A DNA stretch of 62,639 nt. It comes from an uncultured bacterium. GTDB lineage: Bacteria; Verrucomicrobiota; Kiritimatiellia; PWTM01. The translations under genes were made by a program, and so were the position numbers. Numbering within the stretch: the stretch's first letter is position 1; each line of letters opens with the position of its first letter. Location: the NCBI GenBank assembly GCA_937139365.1, contig CAKZPT010000014.1, positions 1 through 62,639 of the forward strand, read 5' to 3'. A model generated the notes under the pieces. The model saw only the letters and a list, made by a program, of their open reading frames with translations, was not told the origin of the DNA and did not search any database. Below, one piece after another: positions 8,837 to 18,097 of the stretch.

Positions 8837-11097
8837 ACGCTGGCGCGAGCCTGCCGCGGCCGCTGGTCGGACTGGCGATCTCCACGGCCGCCGGCATCGC
8901 GGCGGGCACCCTCCTGCCCCTGCGCTCGCCGATGTTCATGGCGGCGGCAGCGGTCGCTGCGACGGTCTTTGCGCTGCTCGCCCGCGGCAACGGGGCATCG
9001 AGCGGCCTTCTCCATCTGGCCGCGGCGCTGACGGCCTCCGGCCATGCGTGGCTGTCCCGTCCCGGGCGGGCGCCGAACGAGTTGCACCACCTGCTCGAGC
9101 GGCCCGGCCAGTTCATGGAGGTGGTGGTGCGTGTCGCCGGCTATCCCGTCCGGCTGTCCCCGGGCGCGGAGTCGGAGCGGAGCTGGTTCCGGTTTTCGGC
9201 CGTTCCGGAATCGGTTCGCGTCGCGGAGGACCGGTGGCGGACGGCGGGCGGGCGGATCGAGGTCCGGATGCCCGTGTCGGCGGAGGTGCCGCCACCTCAG
9301 TACGGTGATCGCTGGCATGTGGGGATGGTGGTGCGGCTGGGGCCGGACGGCCGGCTGGGCGGTGTCGTCCACAGCCGCGCGGTAAGGCTGGCCCCCGCCC
9401 GGACCGAGGGGCTTTTACGTCGGATCTATGCCCAACGCGAGCGATCCCGGCGCGCCCTGTTTCATGGCGTCGACGGCGGCTCCCGCGCAGCCGGTATCGC
9501 CGGGGCGCTGGTGTTGGGGTATCGGGAGGACGTGCCGGCGGATGTGCGTGAGCTGTTTCTTCGGACGGGCACGGCGCATGTCTTCGCGATCAGCGGTCTG
9601 CACGTCGGCATCGTCGGGGCGGTGCTGGCGGGACTGTTGCGGCTGGCAGGCGTGCCAAGGCGGTGGTGGGCGGCGGCGATGGTGCCGTTGCTGGCCCTGT
9701 ACACGGCAGCCACGGGCGCGTCGGTCAGCTCGATGCGCGCCTTCACGATGGCCGCGGCGTGGTGGCTGGCGCCGATCTTCCGGCGCCGGCCGGATCCGCC
9801 GTCGGCCCTGGCGCTGGCCGCCGTCGCGATTCTGCTGGCCGCGCCGGCGCAGATCGCCGAACCTGGATTCTGGTTCTCTTTTCTAGTAGTGGCCGCGTTG
9901 TTGGCGACGGGCCGGACCTCCGCTCCGGCGGGCGAGCCAGGGGTCGGCGCGCCGGCGGCGTGGCGTCTGGCGGCGAGGGTAGCGGACCTCGGCCGCGCGT
10001 CGCTGGCGGCATGGTGCGCCTCCACTCCATTGACAGTGTACTTAGGCAACCAGGTGGCGCCGGCGGCGGTCGTCGGCAACCTCGTGGTCATCCCCGCCTC
10101 CTTCCTGATCGTGCTGACGGGCTGTCTTTCCTTGCTGGTCCACCCCATCGCGCCGGCGGTTTCGGCCGCGTTGAATCGAGCCAACACGAGCTTCGCGGGC
10201 GGGCTGATCGCCGTCGTCGAAGTGCTGTTCGACGCGCCGGGATCGCATTGGTTCGTCCGCGCGCCGCCGCTATGGGGTATCGTTTTGGCCTACGGCGCGA
10301 TGGCGGGTTGGCGTGTGCTCGAGGGCCGGCCACGCCGGACGTTGGCGGCGGCCGCGGCGGCCGTCGCCCTTGCCGGCGCCACGCGCTACGCCACGGACTC
10401 GGCGACGGTGATCCGGTTGCCGCCGGCCGCGTTGGCGCCGGCGATCCTGGTGGACGCGCCGGGCGAGCGCGGCGACTGGTTAATCGATCCCGGTCCCGCC
10501 TGGAGGTCGGACCGGCTGCTGCGGTGGCTGCGGACGCGCGGGGTGGATCGGCTGGAGGCGGTCGTGCTGACGGTGCTCGACGCGGACCACGCCGGCGCGG
10601 CGGAGGAGGTTCTCCGGCGAGTGCGGACGAACCGCGTGCTGTTGCCCGCCACATCCGCCCGATCGGCGCCGGTGCGAGCCATGATCGACCGGTGGCGGAA
10701 CGCCGGCGTGCCGATGGAGTCCGTCGCCGCGGGCGACGCGGGATATCTGCGCGGCGGGGCGGAATGGCGGTGCTTTCACCCGCCGCCGGACGCCTCCTTT
10801 CGGCGGACGGCCGACGGAGGCCTCTGGCTTCGCCTGGCGCTGGGCGGCTCGGCCGTGTTGCTGGCGGGCCCGGCGACGGAGATCCAGCGGTTGTACGCCA
10901 CGCGGCAGCCCCACGGCGCCGCGGCCACCGTGGTGGTCATGGACCGGGCGCCGGCGGAGGACGACGCAGAGTGGCTGGTTGAGTGGCGGCCGACCACAAC
11001 GGTGATCCGTGCCCCGCCGCCGGCATGGTCGGGGGTTCGGGCTGTGCCGTCGGTCGCGATCTTCCCCGAGAACGATTGGAGCCTTCCCCTGCGCTGA
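8821..11097 (+). CDS. comEC: ComEC/Rec2-family DNA-uptake channel with a degenerate lactamase domain
   Basis: Polytopic inner-membrane protein of 758 residues that in the family moves single-stranded DNA into the cytoplasm. Order: two or three N-terminal membrane helices, a soluble DUF4131-like domain (about 80-200), the competence core with HVFAISGLHVGIVGAVLAGL and about nine helices (about 230-520), then a metallo-beta-lactamase-like domain (about 540-758). In that last domain the usual S-H-x-D-x-D-H reads LTVLDADHAG, so the first metal His is Val, and the later GD strand reads LLAGPA. The nuclease site therefore looks inactive. ATG 8821 lies inside the end of thiD. Confidence 0.88.
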   Translation: MAASLNAGASLPRPLVGLAISTAAGIAAGTLLPLRSPMFMAAAAVAATVFALLARGNGASSGLLHLAAALTASGHAWLSRPGRAPNELHHLLERPGQFMEVVVRVAGYPVRLSPGAESERSWFRFSAVPESVRVAEDRWRTAGGRIEVRMPVSAEVPPPQYGDRWHVGMVVRLGPDGRLGGVVHSRAVRLAPARTEGLLRRIYAQRERSRRALFHGVDGGSRAAGIAGALVLGYREDVPADVRELFLRTGTAHVFAISGLHVGIVGAVLAGLLRLAGVPRRWWAAAMVPLLALYTAATGASVSSMRAFTMAAAWWLAPIFRRRPDPPSALALAAVAILLAAPAQIAEPGFWFSFLVVAALLATGRTSAPAGEPGVGAPAAWRLAARVADLGRASLAAWCASTPLTVYLGNQVAPAAVVGNLVVIPASFLIVLTGCLSLLVHPIAPAVSAALNRANTSFAGGLIAVVEVLFDAPGSHWFVRAPPLWGIVLAYGAMAGWRVLEGRPRRTLAAAAAAVALAGATRYATDSATVIRLPPAALAPAILVDAPGERGDWLIDPGPAWRSDRLLRWLRTRGVDRLEAVVLTVLDADHAGAAEEVLRRVRTNRVLLPATSARSAPVRAMIDRWRNAGVPMESVAAGDAGYLRGGAEWRCFHPPPDASFRRTADGGLWLRLALGGSAVLLAGPATEIQRLYATRQPHGAAATVVVMDRAPAEDDAEWLVEWRPTTTVIRAPPPAWSGVRAVPSVAIFPENDWSLPLR

Positions 11098-11101
11098 GGG
11101 G
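11086..11101. terminator. Weak hairpin between convergent genes
   Basis: CCCCT, loop GCGCTG, AGGGG spans the comEC stop codon, just before the convergent TPR gene ends at 11107. Stem of five pairs with no T-run; it could act weakly in both directions. Confidence 0.25.
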
Positions 11102-11106
11102 TTGCG

Positions 11107-12213
11107 TCAGGGGATCGCGGAAGACAGGCGGTCGAGAAGCTGGCGGAACTTCGCCTCGCCGCGCAACGGCGCCAGCTCCGGCCGTTCGAGCCACCGCCGG
11201 GCGGTGGGATGGTCCACCATCGCCACCGCGCGATCGAGCGCCTGCAGCGCCACGCCGTTCTGACCGAGATTCGAATGAGCCCCAGCCAGATAAAACCACA
11301 CCGGTGCGGAAGGGGCCTGCTGGGCCATGTTCTCGAGCACGGCCGCCGCCTCGGCCCACCGGCGCTGGCGCACCAACGCGGCGGCGTACGTCAATCCGAT
11401 TTCGGCGTCGTCCGGGTTCTGGCGCAGAAGATTTGCGAGCATGCCGGTGGCCGCCTCCAGTTCGCCGAGGCGGTAGTGGAGCAGCGCCAGGTTACGGCGG
11501 GCCAGCAGGTAGGCGGCGTCGAGCTCTACGGCGCGCCGGAAGGCCTCGCGGGCCTCGTCGTATTGTTCGCGCCCTGCCCGCGCAACGCCGAGGTTGTTCC
11601 ATAAACCGGCAAGTGCGGGCCAGCGCGACGTCAACTGCTCGAAGGCCTCCTCCGCCCGCGCGTAGTCCCCCATTCGCAGATGGCACAGCCCGACCAGCTC
11701 CCGAAGTCGGCGCGACTCGGGAAAGACCTTCAACGCCTGCTCGTAGCCGTTCAATGCGGCGACCCAATCGTCCTCCGCCTCGGCCCTCTCGGCGCGCCGC
11801 AGGTGAACCGCCGCCGTCTGGATGACCTTCGGCGTCAGATCCGCCGGCGCGGTCGACGCCAAGAGGGGCGGAAGCGCGCCGACGTCGCTCACCATCTCAT
11901 CCAGGATGAGACGCAGATCGGGATCGAGGCCGGTTTCCGCGGGCCGCGACGGCGGTTCCCGCACTTGGGTCATTTCGTCGGCAGCGGGAACAGGGCGACG
12001 GCGATAGTAGGTCAATTCGCGGTACTGGTAGACAGCCAAGCCGATCAGAATCCCAAACAACGCCAGGATGGAAAACGCGACGAACCACGCCCCCGCGCGC
12101 TCCGCGGGCGTGGAGACGTTCCACCACACCCGCCACGGCCGCGGTCGGGCGGTCGCGTCAAGCCCGGTCGGTCTGGGCTGCTGCGTGTAGATGTCCCTGG
12201 ACACGGGGCTCAT
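11107..12213 (-). CDS. Membrane-anchored tetratricopeptide-repeat protein
   Basis: A protein of 368 residues: a short cytoplasmic N-terminus, one membrane helix at about 45-65 (FVAFSILALFGILIGLAVYQ), then a periplasmic domain with tandem TPR helices from about 140 to the end. Repeats are seen at LNGYEQALKVFPESRRLREL, AEEAFEQLTSRWPALAGLW, AREAFRRAVELDAAYLLARR and AAAVLENMAQQAPSAPVW. TPR arrays bind partner proteins; no enzymatic domain is present and the partner is unknown. The ATG is preceded by GGAGG, and a promoter lies about 40 bp upstream. It is convergent with comEC. Confidence 0.75.
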   Translation of the reverse strand: MSPVSRDIYTQQPRPTGLDATARPRPWRVWWNVSTPAERAGAWFVAFSILALFGILIGLAVYQYRELTYYRRRPVPAADEMTQVREPPSRPAETGLDPDLRLILDEMVSDVGALPPLLASTAPADLTPKVIQTAAVHLRRAERAEAEDDWVAALNGYEQALKVFPESRRLRELVGLCHLRMGDYARAEEAFEQLTSRWPALAGLWNNLGVARAGREQYDEAREAFRRAVELDAAYLLARRNLALLHYRLGELEAATGMLANLLRQNPDDAEIGLTYAAALVRQRRWAEAAAVLENMAQQAPSAPVWFYLAGAHSNLGQNGVALQALDRAVAMVDHPTARRWLERPELAPLRGEAKFRQLLDRLSSAIP

Positions 12214-12250
12214 GGCCTCCTGTGGCCCCCCGCCTCCCCGCGCCGTTCAG

Positions 12251-12277
12251 CTTATACCATCCGAGACCCGCGCTCAA
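12251..12277 (-). promoter_or_regulatory. Promoter for the TPR gene
   Basis: On the minus strand TTGAGC (12277-12272) and TATAAG (12256-12251) are 15 bp apart, giving a leader of about 30 nt that contains the GGAGG site of the TPR gene. Spacing is slightly short but both boxes match well. Confidence 0.5.
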
Positions 12278-12289
12278 CTTGGCGAAGGA

Positions 12290-12973
12290 TTATTGCTGGA
12301 TCACCGTCGTGGACCGGGTCGTGCCGCCCGAGGTCACGCGGACGGTCTGCGTCCCCGTGACGTTGGCCGCCACGTAGATCACCGTGGAGCCGCTGCCGTT
12401 GATCGCGCCGAGGGTGGGCACGGTGACGCTCCACGAATAGGATCCCGTCCCGCCCGAAGCCGTAAAGCTCGTTGAGCTGCCCCGGGCGACGGTGATGACG
12501 CCGGAAGGATTGATCACGAGGTTCCCCCCACCCCCGCCGCCGTTGGTCGGCACGGTGGCCTGCCCGTAGACGGTGCCGTACAGCGTCGCCTCGATCCATG
12601 TGCCCCTCATCGTCGCCGTCGAACCGGAAACATCGACCGTCGCCTGGAGGACGCCGGCATGGCCGGCGGTGGTGCGGCCCTCGAGGGTGATCGTCGCCCG
12701 CGATCCCGTCGCCGATCCGATCCGGCCGCGAAACACGAGGCCGTTGTTGTCCACGCCCTCGATCCGGTCGCCGTTCTGAAGGATGTTCATGGTCTTGATC
12801 GGCGCGCCGCTGTTTTGAGACACGAGCCGGCCGCCAGGATTCGCGTAGAAGCCCGCCAGCAGGATGCCCACTTCGCGGCTCACATCCTCCGGCGACCCGA
12901 TCTCGCACCCGACCGCCAAGGCCATCGCCATCGCGATGGCTGCCGCCCGACGGACCCACGCCCTCGTCTTCAT
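12290..12973 (-). CDS. Putative lipoprotein with a C-terminal Ig-like domain
   Basis: A protein of 227 residues of unknown function. A charged start and hydrophobic core end in a lipobox (LAVGC, Cys23), so the protein is probably lipid-anchored. Residues 24-130 resemble no family known to me. A run of six glycines (about 150-155) then leads to a bacterial Ig-like (Big) domain reading TFTASGG-like motifs: SSTSFTASGGTGSYSWSV and VTGTQTVRVTSGGTT. The ATG at 12973 is chosen because GGAGAA lies about 10 bases upstream and it gives a clean signal sequence; the frame is open much further upstream but that stretch is not protein-like. Confidence 0.65.
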   Translation of the reverse strand: MKTRAWVRRAAAIAMAMALAVGCEIGSPEDVSREVGILLAGFYANPGGRLVSQNSGAPIKTMNILQNGDRIEGVDNNGLVFRGRIGSATGSRATITLEGRTTAGHAGVLQATVDVSGSTATMRGTWIEATLYGTVYGQATVPTNGGGGGGNLVINPSGVITVARGSSTSFTASGGTGSYSWSVTVPTLGAINGSGSTVIYVAANVTGTQTVRVTSGGTTRSTTVIQQ

Positions 12974-13182
12974 GCCCGGTTCTCCGCGGGATACCCGCGC
13001 CGCCACTCTATGCGGCGGGGCGGCGCAGCGCAACCGGGCCGGGTTGTGAAGCGCTTCCGTCGCCTTGAATGCCGCGGAAAGGTACCATGGCGCGGCGGCC
13101 TGACGAAGACCCTGCGCGGCATCGGCGACGACCTGCTCGCCCGCCTGTCGGATCTCGATGGAGGTATCCTCAAGAAGACCGC

Positions 13183-13188
13183 TACAAT
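13183..13188 (+). promoter_or_regulatory. -10 box of a likely leaderless promoter for the ferredoxin gene
   Basis: TACAAT ends seven bases before an in-frame TTG at 13196 that would open the ferredoxin reading frame. No ribosome site is present and the -35 region is weak. Confidence 0.35.
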
Positions 13189-13195
13189 CCGACGA

Positions 13196-13904
13196 TTGAT
13201 CCCGCGGGGGCCCAGTTCGAACGCGCTGAACGTCCGCGGGCTGACGCGACTGGAAATGGAGCACCGCCGTGCGATCTGGAATCGGGTGCGGCAGTTGCGC
13301 CGCACGTCTGGCGGCGCGGGACTGTTCCTGCTCGACACCGCGCCGCAGCTGGGCGTGCGCATCTCCCGGCTGTTGACCGGCACACACCGGTTGACTCGCG
13401 CTGAGGCCCCCCGGTCCGGCCGCCCGGTGCTGTGGACGAATCCCGGTTCCGCGCCGCCTGCCTCCGCTGTGGGCAGTGCATCGCGGAATGCCCGGCCGGT
13501 GTCCTCGTCTCCGACCCCGGGGAGGCCGGATGGACGTCCTGGTGCACGCCCAAGCTCACCTTCGAATCGGACTACTGTCGGGAAACGTGCGTCCGCTGCA
13601 CACGCGTGTGCCCCAGCGGCGCGCTGCCCCGATGACGGTGGAGGAGAAATGCCGCCGCCCTGTGGGGCTGGCCCGCGTGGATCGAAACACATGCCAGTTT
13701 CCGAACGGCGGAGAATGCACAAGTTGCGTGGCCGCCTGCCCTTGGGAGGCGGTGATGGTCGCCGGAGACGGATTCGACTCCCACATCCAGGTAGACTCTG
13801 AACGCTGTACTGGTTGCGGCGCGTGCGAGGCGGTCTGTCCGGTTCGGCCGTCGCGCGCCATCGTTGTCAATCCCCCCATCCAGGCCGACCGATTCCACAA
13901 CTGA
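13196..13904 (+). pseudogene. Four-cluster 4Fe-4S ferredoxin (NapG/MauM-like), disrupted by two frameshifts
   Basis: The reading passes through three segments. Frame one runs from about 13196 (or ATG 13256) to the C6 run at 13407-13412. Frame two continues RPPGAVDESRFRAACLRCG to a stop at 13633. Frame three, from ATG 13632, continues MTVEEKCRRPVGLARVDRN to 13904. Adding one C in the C6 run and one C in the C4 run at 13627-13630 restores a single protein that matches the RPPGAL...CIRCG...CP...L-EEK...GLA-IDR order of NapG-like electron carriers. Four cluster motifs are seen: CLRCGQCIAECP, CRETCVRCTRVCP, CQFPNGGECTSCVAACP and CTGCGACEAVCP. Alternatives are two homopolymer sequencing errors, or two ORFs coupled by the ATGA overlap. 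It would carry electrons at the membrane; no partner gene is adjacent. Confidence 0.6.
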
Positions 13905-13977
13905 CAACGGGACACCGCGCGGCACAGCTAGCGAACTATGCCATCAATATATTCTTCATAAATGATTTACGACAACA

Positions 13978-14008
13978 CCATATGTGCCCGCCATATGTGC
14001 CTGTCCCC
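13978..14008 (+). repeat. CCATATGTGCC direct repeat ending in GTGCCTGTCCCC
   Basis: CCATATGTGCC occurs at 13978-13988 and again at 13991-14001; the second copy runs into GTGCCTGTCCCC (13997-14008). The 12-mer recurs at 14373, 14428, 48877, 48933, 49048 and 49115. Confidence 0.7.
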
Positions 14009-14048
14009 ATTTTCCGACCGGGGAACGGAAAAAAGTGAAATCACAACT

Positions 14049-14095
14049 TTCCAAGGATTGGAAAACTGAAGGAAAAAATCTTCCAAGCATTGGAA
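14049..14095. repeat. Paired TTCCAA-N3-TTGGAA palindromes, 32-bp pitch
   Basis: Two 15-bp elements, TTCCAAGGATTGGAA (14049-14063) and TTCCAAGCATTGGAA (14081-14095), are separated by 17 bp, so their starts are 32 bp apart, about three helical turns. The same arrangement recurs at 48659-48705. The function is unknown; an operator-like protein-binding site or a mobile REP-type repeat are the two obvious readings. Confidence 0.75.
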
Positions 14096-14363
14096 CTTTT
14101 GCCTGTCGGTCATCGCATGATGGGTCAGGGGCGGCATGGCGAGATATGATCGGAGGCCCGTGCCGGCAATGCGTCGGGGGGCTTGAGCAAGTGACCGGAG
14201 GGGGTCCCGTGCAGTTTTCCCTGCATGTCGCCACTCCCTTCCGCTTTGTTTAGCCGGCTCTCTGCTGCCCGCCCCTGTTCGCCGTAGGCAGCGCGCCGAC
14301 CTTGCCTCTCCCTGCTTTCCGTTCGCACCGTCTGCCTCCGGCTGGCCGCAGCGCCGGTCCCGG

Positions 14364-14384
14364 GGGGACCCAGTGCCTGTCCCT
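14364..14384 (+). repeat. GTGCCTGTCCC repeat with inverted arm
   Basis: GTGCCTGTCCCT at 14373-14384, preceded by GGGAC (14365-14369), which pairs with GTCCC (14379-14383) to form a small hairpin. Confidence 0.6.
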
Positions 14385-14419
14385 ACTTCTTTCGTTCATG
14401 ATGAATGGCATGGCGTAAA

Positions 14420-14439
14420 GGGACATAGTGCCTGTCCCC
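14420..14439 (+). repeat. GTGCCTGTCCCC repeat with inverted arm
   Basis: GTGCCTGTCCCC at 14428-14439; GGGACA (14420-14425) pairs with TGTCCC (14433-14438) across a seven-base loop. This is the most hairpin-like copy in region A. Confidence 0.65.
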
Positions 14440-14482
14440 ATTCCCGATTCCAGCGGAGAAATATACGATGCGGGCAAAGGCG

Positions 14483-17400
14483 CTAGGCGCCGGTTACGGT
14501 GGGGTCAACCGCGCCGGGCACGGCGGCCACTTCCGCTCTGCCGCCAGGCGCATGCCGGTTGAACTTGACGGAAACGATCTGGGAGACGCCCCGCTGTTCC
14601 ATCGTCACCCCGTACAGGATGTCCGCCGCCGCAATGGTCTGCCGGTTGTGGGTGATGACGATGAACTGCGACTTCGCAAGGAACTCCTTCACCAAGGAGA
14701 CAAACCGGCCGATGTTGGAGTCGTCAAGCGCCGCGTCCATCTCGTCGAGCACACAGAAGGGGCTCGGTTTGATCGCGTAGAGCGCGAACAGGAGCGCGAC
14801 GGCGGTCATCGTGCGTTCCCCGCCGGAGAGCAGGGAGATCGACTGCAGCTTCTTGCCCGGGGGACGGGCGACGATCTCGATGCCAGACTCGAGGACGTCC
14901 GCCTCGTCCACCAGGACCAGCCGCGCGCTGCCGCCATGGAAAAGGCGGGCGAACATTTCGCCGAACTTTTCGTTGACGCGGTTGAACGTCTCTCGGAACA
15001 TCTCGGTCGCCTGCTGGTTGATGCGGCGGATCAGATCCTGCAGTTGGTCGCGGGACTTGAGAAGGTCGTCCTGTTGGGCGACGCGGAACTCGTATTCCTT
15101 CTCGAGTTGCTCGCACTCCTCGATAGCGACCATGTTGACCGGCCCCATGGACTGGAGGCGTGCGCGCAGCTCGGCGACCCGCGACTCCCACGCCTCGAGA
15201 TCCTCGTCCGGCGGGAGATCGGCGCCTTCCGGCCGCGGCGCCGCAAGGATTTCCTCGGCCGAGCCGAGCCGGTAATCGGCCACCGCCCGGTCCGCGAGGT
15301 TTTGCCGGCGCATCCGGGCCTCGGCGACCTCGACGTCGAGCCGGCCCCGCCGGTCGCGGATCTCGTTCAGCGCCTCGCGGGCATGCCGCAATTCGGTTTC
15401 GACAGCCTGGACAGCCAGGGACTGCTCGTCGCGCTCGCGTCGCAGTTCGGTCAGCCGTCCGGTGTGCAGCCGCTCCTCGTCCTCGAGCGGCTGCAGGCTG
15501 TCGCGGGCGGCGGCGAGGGCGCACAGGGATTCCTCGATGCGTCTGCGATGGCTTTCGCCGGTGGCCTCGCGTTCGGCCGCGTGCGCCTCGAGCTCGCGCG
15601 CCCGCTGCTCCAGGGCGGCGACCCGCTGGGCCAAGGCCTCCGCCTCGCGGCGCCGATCGGCGAGGGCGATGCGCGCGTCGGCGGTCTCGCGGGTCAGCGC
15701 AGCGCGCTCCTGCTCGAGCTGACGAAGCCGGTCGGTCTGCTCGGCCAACCGGGCGCGGGCCTCGCCTTGGCGCTGCCGGGCGGCGGCGAGGTCGGCGTGG
15801 ATGGCCTCGCGGCGTTCGCGCACGGCGTGGTCGTCGTCCGAGAGCGCCTCCAGTTCGATGGCCACCGTTTCGGCCCGCCGGCGGGCCTCCTGTTCCTGTC
15901 GGGCCAGCACGGCCCCCTCGCCCTCGGCCATTGCCGCGGCCGTGCGGGCGACTTCCAGCACGCGCCGGGCTTCGGCGATCCCGCGGTCCAGATCCGCCAT
16001 CCCGGCGCGCATCCGCTCCGTCGCGGCAGCGGCCTCGGCGCGACGCCGCTCGGCCTCGGCCCGTTCGGCCTCCATCTCATCGAGCTGTCGGCGCCGCGCC
16101 ATCGGACCGGCGTCGGCCGCGCTGGGGTTCCACCATTCATGCGCGCCCCGTCCCGCCTGCAGCCGCCCGGCGGGCGTGACCCACGTCACCCCCGGCGGCG
16201 GCTCGGCCCCGTCGGTCAAGTTGGGCACCAGGTAGACCCCCTCCAACCACGCCTCCACAGCAGGCCGAAGGTCCGGCGGGCATCGCAGACGCGAGGCCAG
16301 CGAGACGGCATCCGGCCGGCCGGCTTCGGGCGGCGAACTGGCTCGCGTAGGCGGCGCCAACAGCCGGGCGGAGCCGTGGCCGCCGACCTCGAGCGCGGCC
16401 AGCAACGCCCGCGCGCCGTCAGCCGTCCGGACGACAAGCGCGTCGGCCCACGGGCGCAAGGCCGCCTCCATCGCCGGGCGGACTTCCGGTTCGGCCTCCA
16501 ACAAGCCGGCCACGGGCCCGAGGACGTCGGCGCTCTCCGCCGACACTTCTCCGGCGGCGATCAGCCGGGCGCCGGGCGGAAGGTCGGACCGCAGGGCCTC
16601 CGGCGAACGCAACGGCTCGATGCGTGCCGACAGCGTGGCGACCTGCACCTCCAGGGCGGCCCTCTCCCGCTCCCCCTGCGCAAGGGCCGCTGCGGCCTCC
16701 GCGCGGCGGCGCAAGAGATCCTCCAGCTCCGCCTCCGCGGCGCGCAGGGCCTCGCGACGGACCGCCAGCTCGGAGGCGTTGGCGCCGCGCTGGCGCTCCA
16801 TCTGTGAAAGCGCCTGTTGAAGCTGGGCCTGCTCGACGCGAAGGCGTTCGCGGCGAACCAGGTCGCCCTTCTCGCGAGCCTCGAGGTCGGCCAGCTCGTT
16901 GGTCAGACGCGCGATCCGATGATCCAATTCCACCGTTTCCGCGCGCAGCCGGTTCACCTCGCGCTGAACGGCCTCGTGATCGCGTTCGCGCTCGGCCAGG
17001 GCGGCCTCCGCGGCCGCGAGCGCGGCCTGGGCCTCCTGCCGCCGCCGGCCGGCCGCCTCCCGCTCCTCCGCCAGGCTCGCGCACTGCTGCCGGTGCTCTG
17101 CGGCCCGGGCGCGGGCGGCCTGGGCCTCACGCTGGACGTCTTCGATCAACCGCCGGTATTCGGCGATGCGCAGTTCGTGATGGGCGATCATCTCGGCCGC
17201 GTGGCTGCGCTCGGCACGGGCCTGTGCGGCGAGCTCACGAGTTTCCTCGGCCGCCCGCTCCAGCTCCGCCAGCCGCGATCGGCCCGCCTCGATCCTCGCC
17301 TCCGCCTCGCGGATCGTGGTGGCGATCGCCTCCTCACGTTCCACGAGGGCGGCGCGGCGCGCCTCCAGGGCTTCGCGTTCCCGGTCGAGCGCCTCGAGCT

Positions 17401-18097
17401 TACGCCGCACGAAGTGGAGATCGGTCCGTCGCAGCTCCTGTTCGAGTGCCTGGTAGCGGCGGGCCTTCCCGGCCTGCCGTTGCAGCGAGATGATCTGGCG
17501 CTTCGATTCGCGCAGCAGGTCGGCCAGACGGAGCAGGTTGGCCTCGGTGTGTTCGAGCTTCCGCATGGCCTCCCGCCGGTCGGCCTTGCACCGGCTGATG
17601 CCGCTGGCCTCCTCGAACACCTCCCGGCGGTCCTCGGGGCGGGAGCTGAGGATGAGATCGATGCGCCCCTGCTCCATCAGCGAGTAGGCGTTGGTGCCGA
17701 TGCCGGTGTCGAAGAAGAGCCGCTGGATGTCCTTGAGCCGGCAGGGGGTGCGGTTGATCAAGTACTCCCCTTCCCCGCTGCGGTGGACTCGTCGCGTGAT
17801 GGTGACCTCGTGGTAGTCGAGTCCGAGGGCTCCATCGCAGTCGGCGAGCGTAAGGCTGACCTCGGCCATCCCCATAGGCTTACGGGTGTCGGTGCCGTCG
17901 AAAATGAAGTCGGTCATGCCGTCGCCCCGCAGGGCGCGGGCGCTTTGCTCGCCCAGCACCCACCGGATGGCGTCGCAAATGTTGCTTTTCCCGCAGCCGT
18001 TGGGGCCGACGATGGCGATCAGGCCGGGTTCGAACTCCAGGCGCGTGCGCTCGGCGAAGCTCTTAAAGCCCGCCATCTCCAGGCGTTTTAGGTACAA
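14483..18097 (-). CDS. smc: Chromosome segregation protein SMC
   Basis: ATP-driven condensin subunit of about 1204 residues that compacts and segregates the chromosome with ScpA/ScpB. N-terminal head: KRLEMAGFKSFAERT, Walker A GPNGCGKSN, then DAIRWVLGEQS. Two long coiled coils rich in Ala, Arg and Glu flank a hinge at about 500-660. C-terminal head: signature LLSGGERTMTA, Walker B FCVLDEMDAALDD and the ITHNRQT switch. The frame is open to an ATG at 18163, but the TTG at 18097 is preferred: it yields the family start (YLKRLEM) and follows GGGGGGAG by four bases. No scpA or scpB is adjacent. Confidence 0.95.
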   Translation of the reverse strand: MYLKRLEMAGFKSFAERTRLEFEPGLIAIVGPNGCGKSNICDAIRWVLGEQSARALRGDGMTDFIFDGTDTRKPMGMAEVSLTLADCDGALGLDYHEVTITRRVHRSGEGEYLINRTPCRLKDIQRLFFDTGIGTNAYSLMEQGRIDLILSSRPEDRREVFEEASGISRCKADRREAMRKLEHTEANLLRLADLLRESKRQIISLQRQAGKARRYQALEQELRRTDLHFVRRKLEALDREREALEARRAALVEREEAIATTIREAEARIEAGRSRLAELERAAEETRELAAQARAERSHAAEMIAHHELRIAEYRRLIEDVQREAQAARARAAEHRQQCASLAEEREAAGRRRQEAQAALAAAEAALAERERDHEAVQREVNRLRAETVELDHRIARLTNELADLEAREKGDLVRRERLRVEQAQLQQALSQMERQRGANASELAVRREALRAAEAELEDLLRRRAEAAAALAQGERERAALEVQVATLSARIEPLRSPEALRSDLPPGARLIAAGEVSAESADVLGPVAGLLEAEPEVRPAMEAALRPWADALVVRTADGARALLAALEVGGHGSARLLAPPTRASSPPEAGRPDAVSLASRLRCPPDLRPAVEAWLEGVYLVPNLTDGAEPPPGVTWVTPAGRLQAGRGAHEWWNPSAADAGPMARRRQLDEMEAERAEAERRRAEAAAATERMRAGMADLDRGIAEARRVLEVARTAAAMAEGEGAVLARQEQEARRRAETVAIELEALSDDDHAVRERREAIHADLAAARQRQGEARARLAEQTDRLRQLEQERAALTRETADARIALADRRREAEALAQRVAALEQRARELEAHAAEREATGESHRRRIEESLCALAAARDSLQPLEDEERLHTGRLTELRRERDEQSLAVQAVETELRHAREALNEIRDRRGRLDVEVAEARMRRQNLADRAVADYRLGSAEEILAAPRPEGADLPPDEDLEAWESRVAELRARLQSMGPVNMVAIEECEQLEKEYEFRVAQQDDLLKSRDQLQDLIRRINQQATEMFRETFNRVNEKFGEMFARLFHGGSARLVLVDEADVLESGIEIVARPPGKKLQSISLLSGGERTMTAVALLFALYAIKPSPFCVLDEMDAALDDSNIGRFVSLVKEFLAKSQFIVITHNRQTIAAADILYGVTMEQRGVSQIVSVKFNRHAPGGRAEVAAVPGAVDPTVTGA

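Larger units (their letters stand above)
13905..14482. other. Repeat-rich intergenic region A
   Basis: No gene is recognised between the ferredoxin gene and the 3' end of smc. The first 190 bp are distinctly AT-richer than the surroundings. The region carries the short repeats annotated separately: three GTGCCTGTCCC(C/T) copies and a pair of TTCCAA palindromes. Confidence 0.6.

Noticed and set aside
14468-16807. Long plus-strand open frame opposite smc
   Set aside because: It is the antisense shadow of a GC-rich gene; its residues are low-complexity and match no family, while the minus strand has full SMC motifs.
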